Source: Tetracentron sinense (lineage: Eukaryota > Streptophyta > Magnoliopsida > Trochodendrales > Trochodendraceae). From it: a stretch of 64,000 nt of DNA. This document shows positions 55,520 through 64,000 of this stretch, piece after piece. The stretch covers positions 124,001 through 188,000 of the forward strand of contig JABCRI010001048.1 in assembly GCA_015143295.1 (NCBI GenBank). The letters run 5' to 3'. The notes under the pieces are model-generated. The model was not told where the DNA came from. It searched no databases and was given only the letters and a program-made list of their open reading frames with translations. Numbering within the stretch: the stretch's first letter is position 1; every line of letters begins with the position of its first letter. Made by a program: the position numbers and the translations under genes.

Positions 55520-55865
55520 CCAATTGCAATTGAACTCAAGAAAAGTTCAATTGCACCCACGGCCAACATGTGTCACTTTTAACTTCTATTAACTATGATT
55601 AAGATTCTATTAACTTCTATTAACTATGATTAAGATTCACTTACCCTTGGGTTCAACAATATAACCTTGGTTTTTAGGGAAAAAATATTAGAAAAATATT
55701 TAACTCTAGTAAAGAATTTTTAACCCTTGAGGTTAATATTTTTTTAAGAAAACTAATGTTATATAATTGAACCCCAAGGGTGACCACAATTAATGGGGAT
55801 TAAAAGGGACATGTGTTGGCTTATGGGTGCGATTGAACTATCCCGAGTTTGATCACAATTGGATT
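55520..55865. mobile_element. Fold-back element, most complete GGTTAAGATTCACT copy
   Basis: The outer ends CCAATTGCAATTGAACTC and, inverted, CCAATTGTGATCAAACTC enclose 'GTTCAATTGCACCCA' / 'TGGGTGCGATTGAAC', 'CCAACATGTGTC' / 'GACATGTGTTGG' and the TTAACTATGATTAAGATTCA core. A short internal duplication of 'TTCTATTAACTATGATTAAG' is present. A half copy lies at 55265-55440. Confidence 0.65.
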
Positions 55866-56174
55866 CCCATGGCTTTATTAAAAAAAAATCATTTTTAAAA
55901 AAATTTCAGTGGGCCCCCACAGACCCCCACCTGGCTCCACCCCTGGTTAGCCCTACTTTCAAACAAACTCTACTCTCACATGTGGTTGGTAGAGGGTGAT
56001 AATATGAGTTGACTGAGAGTAGGGCTAGCATTTCTCATAAGTTCATTGGAATTTTTTTCCACTTGTGACGTATTCGGTACTGTTATCCTTTCTAAACGAG
56101 TTTTGGGGCACTATAGATAAGTCATATTTATGAGTTGGGGGTACTATAGATAAATTAGATTTTTAGGAGGGGTG

Positions 56175-57112
56175 ATGGAAAAAGGGATTCTATTGAATAA
56201 TTTGGATGATTACAATGGCTCTTCCGGATTATATAGAGATTACATGAGTCTCAAGATAGAAACAATATCACATCGTAATCAAATCAAATATAATACTAAT
56301 CAAATCTAAGACTTGATAGTAATCTATTTCAAATTCAAATCTACTTAGATAGGAGATGAGATACAGTGTATCTCATCTCACTTTATTACACCACTCAATA
56401 TTCTCTAAACCTATCTCTAATACTCTTTCGCAATTGCATGATCATTTGAAGAAAGATCTTCTAATTGTTAAAAAAAGAAAAGTAGTCCGAGATCATTGAG
56501 CTTTGTTGAAAAGTCATCGGAAAATCCAATTGTACATATTGGTGGTCACCGTCAGTTTGTGAAATCTATCATTGTCGCATCCTGCTCATCTTAGAGTATG
56601 TCGGAGCCGGTGGTCCATTAGAGCAAACTATCATGATCTCCCCCAATAGCACATAAAGAGAAGTCGGTTAATCGTTTAAAGAAAAAAAAAACTAAAAAAT
56701 GTATTAATAATAGAGAGATTTCAACTAGAATTGGTGATGACTACAACTTTAGAAAAAAAAAAAGTATTGGCCAGACGGGCGGCACTACCACCTGCCGGAA
56801 AAACAAGATTAAAATAAAGAAAAATTCAAATAAGGTCCGATCGACCCACTCTGATACCATGATAAATAAATAAAAAAGGAATTCTATTGAATAGCCTGTA
56901 TGATTACAATGGCTCCTCCGGATTACATAGAGATTACATGAGTCTCAAGATAGAAGCAGTATCACATCATAATCAAATCAAATCTAATACTAATCAAATC
57001 TAAAAATTGATAGTAATATATTTCAAATTCAAATTCACCTAGATATGAGATGAGTGTATCTCATCTCACTTTATTACTCCACACAATATTCTCTAAACTT
57101 ATCTCTAAAAGA
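56175..57112 (-). mobile_element. Miniature LTR retrotransposon (TRIM-like), minus strand
   Basis: Direct repeats of about 240 bp at 56175-56412 and 56871-57112 both contain GATTACAATGGCTC, TATCTCATCTCACTTTATTA and CAATATTCTCTAAAC. Read on the minus strand, the right copy is the 5' LTR and is followed by a primer site TGGTATCAGAGTGGGTC near 56850. The ~460 bp interior has no ORF of note. The LTRs differ at roughly 10% of positions, so it is old. Exact ends and the target duplication were not resolved. Confidence 0.7.
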
Positions 57113-57174
57113 GGGATGCCCTGCTACACCCCTCACCCACATTTAATTGAAGAGGTGCACACATCTCCAAAGCT

Positions 57175-57440
57175 CGCCATGTGTCATCTTTGATATTCAT
57201 TAACTGTGGTTAAGATTCACTCATATTTAAAATTAACTTAATTTATCCTTAGTTTGTAAAAAAAATTATTAACAAAAAATTAATCACATAATGAGTGAAT
57301 CTATGCAATGTTAATTTTTTCTATAATCCACTCTAATATTATTTTAATCTTAGGAATGTGTGAATCTTAACCACAATCAATGATTACGAAAAATGACACA
57401 TGATGGGCTTTAGAGGCGTGCGTGTACCGCTCAACTAAAC
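57175..57440. mobile_element. Fold-back element, GGTTAAGATTCACT family
   Basis: The forward core (AACTGTGGTTAAGATTCACT at about 57207) and inverted core (GTGAATCTTAACCACAATCA at about 57361) lie around an AT-rich centre, with outer 'CGCCATGTGTCAT' and 'ATGACACATGATGGG' arms. Confidence 0.6.
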
Positions 57441-57792
57441 TAATGAATGTGCATACATGCTATTATCTCTTCAGATAAAAGTTTTCTCACGTATCATACA
57501 AAGAGAGGTGCATGTGTCTCGGGTATCTTCCAGAGATAAACCGTTGCTCCAAAACCTCTTTAATTATTTATCCTTTTTACAGAGAAGAAATTGTATAAAT
57601 ATGATGATGAGAATAATTTAAAGCACAAGGTGCGCATAATCACACATTGCATACGTTAGAAGTCCTCACCCATAAAAAGCACAAGGTTCGCATAATCTTT
57701 GTGATCATAACAGAAAAAGAAAAAATAAAGTTCCCATAATCTATTATATTAAGAAAAAGAAAAAGGATCGCATAAATCACACATTGCGTTTC

Positions 57793-58599
57793 CTAGAAGT
57801 CATCACCCCCAAAACCACCATCATCATCATCGTACCCTATATCATCCTCAACTTTCTCCGCCACGTCATCAGCGATCTTGTCCTCCACGTAATCAGCACC
57901 CTCCGCCAATGCTACCCCACCCAAAACCCCTGCAACCGCACCCACAGCCAAACCGGTCCCCATCCCGTACTTACTCTTCTTCTCATGATCCCCACCGTAC
58001 GTTTCATGCCCGTACGCCGGCTGCCCATAGAGAGCCTGTGTCCCATACTGCGGCGGATTGAATTGGTACCCAACCGGTGGCGGAGCAGCGTATGGGTACC
58101 CATACGGAGTAGGCGCATGGTAGTCCCTTGACGGTGGTGGGACTCCATAAGGGGAAGCGTAGTACGGGTCCGGTGCACGATAGCGAGGGTCACGAACCGT
58201 AATTTTGGCTTCAATTTTCCCTTGTGGTCGACCTGATGGGCGTTTGAGCTGCAAAGTACGGAAGGCTTTCTCTCCGATGCCGACGTCATCGAGGATCTCC
58301 CTGAGTGGGACACGGGCCGACCCGATTAAGGGCTTGGTGTCCTCTTTGGCGTTGGCATGGACGATGTCGATCGACAAGGTAGAATCCTCGATCGGACACG
58401 GTATCGGAACGGCAAGTGTCTCGTCCCAGACAGGAGAAGTGTCGCCATCCTCATCAACATTGGTGGAGTGTTTGGCATTAGGATCAACCCAAACGACGGC
58501 GTAGGGTTTGAGATTGCCGTGTCGCCAGTTCACGTTTTTGAGGTCTTTTGCCGAGGAGATTGTGACCTCTACTTCAAGAGGAACTGGATGAGACGCCAT
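57793..58599 (-). CDS. SRC2-like: SRC2-like C2-domain protein
   Basis: 268 residues, intronless. The N-terminal C2 domain is at about 8-115 ([58 protein letters not shown]). It is followed by a Pro/Tyr/Gly-rich stretch ([20 protein letters not shown]). A Gly/Ala-rich hydrophobic segment near 215-235 ([20 protein letters not shown]) and an acidic tail ([20 protein letters not shown]) complete the SRC2 layout. Family members respond to cold and other stress, bind membranes through C2, and SRC2 in Arabidopsis has been linked to ER-to-vacuole transport and NADPH-oxidase activation. This copy is somewhat shorter than Arabidopsis SRC2. The ATG is supported by the conserved start of the C2 domain immediately after it and by a TATA box about 90 bp upstream. 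Confidence 0.9.
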   Translation of the reverse strand: MASHPVPLEVEVTISSAKDLKNVNWRHGNLKPYAVVWVDPNAKHSTNVDEDGDTSPVWDETLAVPIPCPIEDSTLSIDIVHANAKEDTKPLIGSARVPLREILDDVGIGEKAFRTLQLKRPSGRPQGKIEAKITVRDPRYRAPDPYYASPYGVPPPSRDYHAPTPYGYPYAAPPPVGYQFNPPQYGTQALYGQPAYGHETYGGDHEKKSKYGMGTGLAVGAVAGVLGGVALAEGADYVEDKIADDVAEKVEDDIGYDDDDGGFGGDDF

Positions 58600-58685
58600 T
58601 AGAGGGGCAAAGATGAAATTTCCTTGAAAATGAATGACCGTCGAGGACTGAGAATGTTTGTTACTTATTTTGTGGCCTTGTTGGG

Positions 58686-58694
58686 TATTTATAG
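58686..58694 (-). promoter_or_regulatory. TATA box of the SRC2-like gene
   Basis: CTATAAATA on the minus strand, about 90 bp before the ATG, predicts a leader of about 60 nt. Confidence 0.6.
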
Positions 58695-58799
58695 ATTTTA
58701 AACGGTGGGAAGGGGTTCTAGAATGCTCTTGGTTTTATGCGAAAATTACTAATTTGCCTTTGGTAGTGTATACTGAAGTACCCAACAACGTGTATAGAT

Positions 58800-61030
58800 T
58801 TTTAACAATCTTGGAATCTCAATAGGGTATTTTAGTCAAAAGATGTCACAGACGCGCTAACCTGAAACACGTTGGGCTTCATTTGGACTTGAGTGAGTTC
58901 TGTATTTCAGGAATAATATAACCGACAGCTGGCTGTTTGCAACGAGAAGGTTATTGGAGGGAATGACTGGCGACTGGCGACTGCCGGTGGACAGAAATTA
59001 ACCTCCAGTTCAGGAGAAATGTACTTCCTTATCCGCGTACGAATATTCTTGCGTGAGACTTAGGTACAACAAGGAACGGACACGTGTTCAATTGGGCCCA
59101 AGAATCAAGACGGCCCATTTTACACGGTTTGGCAAATGGGCCTAGTATAACTGCCATGGACTCAGTTTGGAGTTGGTATATCATTTCAAGGTGCAATCAA
59201 GGGAAATGTAGAGAAAGAGAATAAGGCTGTGTTTGGTATGTTTTCTGTGAAAACGTTTTTATGGGCTTATACTCGTCCAACTTATTAAGAGAGTACTAAA
59301 GGCCATCTCCAAATGACTTGACCCTCTGTAGGACTAAAGAGCTCACCGAATATATTCTCCTACCAGTAGCCCTGTTACAGATCAATTAGATATGAGACCT
59401 TTGTAGAAAGAGGCTTTAAGAAAACCTATAGCTTCAAAGCTAGGGTGTTGGAATTATTCCCTGGACTTGATAAGGTCGGATTAACATGTAAGAAACACTC
59501 TTGATGCCTCACTTTTTTGTTTATAAAAATTAATCAGGCTATTTCAAGAACGCACTCTAATCCGGATTTGGCACAAGCTTAAAAGTGCAAATGTGTACAA
59601 GAGTCTCATAAAAGATTTTGTATGTGCAAGAAGTTCGCGTTGTCCTTATGATATTCATCAGTTCAAAGCATATGTTCGCTACACTCTCGGATGGACTTCC
59701 GATTAATTTGCAATATGTGAAAGTTCAAGTTCTCGAGATACTTTCATTTATGCATATGAATTTCCAGGATGCCCATCCTATTTCAAATAATTTAATTTAA
59801 CTTGAGTGGGGATTGTTGATTATGATTTAAACAAATAAATTTTGGTTTATCTAATAATTTCTTTTAATTTAGTTTTATAATATATTTAATCATAATCAAC
59901 ACGGGGCACTCTAGAGCTCAATAGACTCATCATTTCCTACCCTCTACTCTATTTTTGAGAAATTTTCTTCTATGTAGCAGGTTGTGACACGTCCACAGAG
60001 CTCTGTATCCTTTCGACGCATTTAGGAAACTATAATGAGGGAAGTATATGCCTTTGAGAATTATACTCTTTACTAGATCTAAAATATCCTCACAAAGTTT
60101 CTCTGGAGATTTGAAACATCACATGGAGTAGGTTAGTATCCATTGGGCACCTTTATAAGGATTTTCCTACCGGCTTAGGAGAGGAGGGTACCCTTCCACT
60201 ATTTGAGCTTTCGATTGATGAAATCTTTAATGTATCCGTAAAAACCATTGGGAAACCAAGGTATCAATCAAGGACTAATAGATTTTTTATGAAGTGAAAT
60301 TGGGTAAGGATTTTCCTAAAAATGTCCAGGAGTACTCCTAGCGAGCTTAATTCCAGATTTTGCGAATTCACGAGTTGGTTAGATGCTTTACAATTAGTCC
60401 CCGAGATTCCATGAATCTCATTTGCTTCAACTATGGTAGCTTTTGCATTTGTACAAGTATCACAAGGGAAAAATGATAGGAAATAGGCTTAGCATGGCAA
60501 TTAAGGGTAAGTTTAATGGAAAATGATGGGAAATAGACTTAGTATGACAATTATGGGAAAATTTCTATCTCTTTTTTATTTTTTGCACAATTCATTGCTA
60601 AATGGTGTAGAGAGTACGGAGCTTTTGCAGATTGTGAAGAGCTAATAGATAGGGGATCCCCTTGCCTAAGACCTCAAGACAGATTATTGTGGGTCCTGAG
60701 ATGAAAGAACTTTGCAATGGGTTAAAAATTTGATCAGGTATACGATTCAAATGGTTGGCAAAGGTCTTTGCCATGATGATGTAGAATATGGTTTCTTCTT
60801 CTTCTTATATTATTATTATTGTTGTTTATATTATTATTATTTTAATTTTATAAAATTCTTTTAATTAAAAAAAAAAAAATTTCTCTTTAGCATCCAAACA
60901 CCATACAATGGTTGGTTTTCTTTTCTTTCAATTTCATTTTCTTTTTACTATTCTGTTCATTTTTTCATTAACCAAATATAATATTATAGGAAATTGGTTA
61001 TGACATAAACTTTGAAAATTTCTGACAAAC
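58800..61030. other. Intergenic; possible retrotransposon 3' end near 59800
   Basis: At 59814-59901 an 88 bp segment begins TGTTGATTATGATT and ends with its inverted copy AATCATAATCAACA. It is preceded by a purine-rich GAGTGGGGAT, as at the start of a 3' LTR, but no partner was found. The rest shows no recognisable gene. Confidence 0.3.
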
Positions 61031-61204
61031 TTTATTTGGTGCAAATGGAGAACAGGTGTTTTGGATAAATACTAATAGTCAACCTGGACTCGTTACTACT
61101 GAAGCAAACGGAGGTTTGGAACCCTTTACTAATAGAGGTGTGTTAGCGCCCTATAGTTTTTTAGCTGGGCCGGCAGAGTTGACGAATACGGTTCTGGTTC
61201 AAAT

Positions 61205-61325
61205 GCTAAAGAAGGCTAGCTAGGAGCATACGGGGAAAGGTTGGGCTTATCAATCGCCCTTCCGCACCACTTACAAAACCACCATAGGTTACATGCCATT
61301 CCTCTAGTATATTAGCCGACACAAT
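61205..61325 (+). pseudogene. Ty3/gypsy integrase fragment
   Basis: One frame reads HTGKGWAYQ, then FRTTYKTTIGYMPF, a stop and YI. This aligns by eye with the 'LWAYRT.YKT.IG..P+.LVYG' end of gypsy integrase cores. Only this short piece is recognisable. Confidence 0.5.
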
Positions 61326-61399
61326 TGTGCCCATAAAGTTTCTTTTACCCAGTCTAAGAAGAGCAGTGCATAACCTTTTGATGCTTCAGTTATGAGTGT

Positions 61400-61870
61400 T
61401 GATCTTCGTTGAGGGATGAGAGTCGGTTTCTCCCAAAAATGAAACTCTCATTTTTCCAATGCATATTAGTGAGTACTCCCATCCACCCCGTGCACCTCCT
61501 ATTCTCGATCTTATTATGTTGTTTACCATTACTTAGCCATGTCTCCCTACTGAGCCTACCTTAATGCTAACATTCTCCGTAGAAGACCCCTAATTACTTT
61601 ATACTTGTAGGCCCCCTCCCTCACAGAACAAGAATTGAATCTAGGAATAGCTCCGAGAACGAGGGCTACCCTTCCAGCTCTATTTCACCTCCTCCCAGCT
61701 CTATCTTTATTGAGTGAAATATAGAGGCTCCCGCCGGGGAGCGAGGGAGTGGAGCGGGTTGCTTGCTCGAGCTTGGGGAGCTAAGCGGCGGGGGGGTTCA
61801 GGGGGTCCTCCCCCTGAGGTTGAAGGAGCTCCTCCTTTTCATAAGGCCTTCCAAAAAAATAAAAAAAAAT
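61400..61870. other. GC-rich block, possible organelle-derived insert
   Basis: A patch markedly richer in G and C than its surroundings (for example 61725-61830: GCCGGGGAGCGAGGGAGTGG, then GCGGGTTGCTTGCTCGAGC). The style resembles plant mitochondrial intergenic DNA, but I cannot confirm a match. The ORF at 61714-61932 is low-complexity and not convincing. Confidence 0.25.
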
Positions 61871-61949
61871 CCAGCCCTTATCTCTACTTGCTTTTCCCCT
61901 GCTCTCCTCTAACACTAAGAAATGTGAGATAAATGTGCCTTCAAGACAA

Positions 61950-64000
61950 CAAATCTTCCATCTCGCGTAAAATCATGGGGCCAAATACGAATATAGACGA
62001 TTATGTTAGATATGATTAACATATGCAAAGTTGTTACTATAGTCAAACACCCCACATATGTTTAAACAAACAACATGTATTGTTGTGTATCGTATCCTTG
62101 TAGATATTATAACAACACACATGTACTCAAATTAGGTAAATCATTTAATATCCTACTACATGTGAATAAATATGGTAAACCACATTGGAGAAGATTAAAT
62201 AAACAAGCATAGCATTAGAAGGTGAATAGATTTTCTAGATTTCTTTTCTTGTTGTTGTTGCTTCCGGATTTGAACATATAGTGATGTAGAAGTGAAATCG
62301 CGGCACTATCATTGAAGGCCCCCAAATTAATCTAGATGTGGACTACGCTAGTCATCAAGGTCAGTAGCAAAAAACCTAGTCCCAAACTTAAGCTTGCAAA
62401 TGATTTCGTGTTATGCATGATTGTGAATGGTGAGTTACATACCTAGCTACTTCAGCAAATAATTATAAGGTAATCTCAAAATGGAATTTTTTGGCATTGA
62501 CAAAGTTTTAGGGTTCCTTCCTCATGTCTCTTCTCAATCAGCTTGATTAAAGTTACTGTTAAACAATGGATTTTTAAAACATTATTATTTCACAAGAAGA
62601 TTATTTTGGATTATTGTTTAAATGATGAATTCTATTTGAATTGGTTAATAGTCGCATGCTAATTTAATATTTGTCTGAGTTTAGAATTTCTATTCAAATT
62701 AAGAAAATAAAAATTAGTTTTTTCACACCAAAAAATCTAAATATCACTCTGTTTTGCAATAATTGTGGGCTCATAATTAAAATTGAGGGATAGGCATTTT
62801 GATTCTTCTGTTTGGATGCTCTAATTTCTATGTGAATTATGTTTCATGTATCATATTTGAATGGTATTTATTTCAACAATTTTTAGGATTAAAATATTTA
62901 CATGTAGATGTATATTTTAATTGATGTGTGTATGAAAATTGACATGGATCTTTTAGAACTTTACTTTTCATCATCATTGATCATGAATTGTTTTGTATAT
63001 GCAATACTTTAAAATAAGTTTCAATTAAATAATTTCAAGCAACTATTTTATCTATTTAATTTTAAATATACAGTTATCTACATAAGTTTTTTTTATATTA
63101 TTTTGTTAAAATGTTTTAATTAAATAAAATTTATTTACTTTATTATTTATACATATTAAAGTGAATTGATACTTAATTTTTTAATTTACTTTATATCAAA
63201 TACATTTCTATTCAAAGCTATCATTGATAAAATTGTTTTAAATTTATCTAAGACTTATAAATATTTATATTAAAATTATTTTAAATTACTTTAAAAAATA
63301 TAATCTAATGTCTAAAGTAAACTTTCAAGTTTGATAGATTGATAATTTTATAATTAATTCATTGAATTAATAAGTAATTTATCATAGGAATACATAGTAG
63401 TCTACACAAAATATATCTATGTTGAATATATTTCAAAATATTGCTAAACCTTCTAATTATAAATAAGTATTTGAAAAAAATTATTTATCATAAAACTTAT
63501 AAGCAAATTATAAACTTAATAGTCTTCTAAATTTTACTGTGTTATCTATAAAATATATATTACATCTCTCTATTATATATAGATTTTGAAGTTTTACACA
63601 TTCACGATGACGAATATATGCTAACTTTTAAAGGAGTCAAGGCATTTTGGAGAAGGTTATTGATGGTGTGATATTTAAGAAGATCGTGCCACTTTAGGTA
63701 TCATGTTTTTTTAAACAATATAAGTATAAATATAAATATTTTCGTTTACCAATAACAAATAATAGGCTACTTTATTTAATATATGGGCTTTTGCGTATAT
63801 CAAGAATGTATTCGGCTTTGGCTTCGGATTCAGCTTCAGGACTGTCACTTGCATGCTTCGCTACGCTTGATTAAATACAAAATATCATTGTAAGATTGTC
63901 CTTATTTGTATTAAGAAGTAGTGAAGATTGATAAGATTGGAGACTCTTATATGATGTATCTCAATAATAAAGTCCACATTTGCATCCTTATTTGGGAAGA
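61950..64000. other. Very AT-rich tail, nothing recognised
   Basis: There are no long ORFs, no clear inverted repeats with target duplications, and no retrotransposon motifs on either strand. Confidence 0.5.

Larger units (their letters stand above)
52391..55947. other. Repeat-dense intergenic block, possibly bounded by GGAGCCAGG-type inverted ends
   Basis: CAGGTGGAGCCAGGGGTG at about 52391 is inverted at about 55930-55947 (CACCTGGCTCCACCCCTG), so the block could be one composite element. Inside lie a fold-back at 52565-52750, a small inverted-repeat element at 52924-53053, a LINE RNase H fragment, a poly-C run and several GGTTAAGATTCACT fold-backs. Ownership of the outer inverted repeat is not proven. 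Confidence 0.3.

Noticed and set aside
57912-58602. ORFs in other frames over the SRC2-like gene
   Set aside because: Shadow frames of a GC-rich coding exon.

Overview
The window is nuclear DNA of a flowering plant, most likely a eudicot. It is AT-rich, with sparse intron-containing genes whose products belong to plant families, plant-type retrotransposons with initiator-Met-tRNA primer sites, and dense miniature inverted-repeat elements. No prokaryotic, viral or CRISPR-like system is visible. I cannot name the species.

Five protein genes are well supported, and all five lie on the minus strand. From left to right they are: a hydroxyproline-rich glycoprotein family gene (3343-8266, two exons, 3.5 kb intron); an ATG8-interacting protein (ATI1/ATI2-like, 17011-28145), whose short last exon lies 10.2 kb from the first; a UPF0496/DUF677 membrane protein (32692-33749) whose start exon I could not find; a MESD-like ER chaperone ending in KDEL (42173-48650, three exons); and an SRC2-like C2-domain protein (57793-58599, intronless). 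They look like unrelated housekeeping or stress genes, not a pathway. A small plus-strand start exon or mini-ORF (2737-2817) and an orphan terminal-exon-like ORF (39115-39195) are weaker candidates.

Most of the remaining sequence is transposable elements, and several resolve to the base with target-site duplications (TSDs). The ATI intron holds a decayed Copia retrotransposon (18292-23704) pierced by two hAT-type miniature elements. It also holds a LINE remnant split by a 1.6 kb hAT-like element whose removal restores the LINE reading frame. The last MESD intron holds a young, intact, gag-only LTR retrotransposon (42504-47566; TSD CCCGA; 3 differences between its 533 bp LTRs), antisense to the gene. 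Elsewhere there are Mutator-like miniature elements with 9-10 bp TSDs, a nested hAT element (34104-34907), two tRNA-derived SINEs, a minus-strand miniature LTR retrotransposon (about 56175-57112), a RNase H-bearing LINE fragment and a Ty3/gypsy integrase fragment.

One fold-back sequence with the core GGTTAAGATTCACTCACCC recurs about a dozen times across the window, alone, in tandem and inside other elements. From about 62 to 64 kb the sequence is very AT-rich and I recognise nothing in it.
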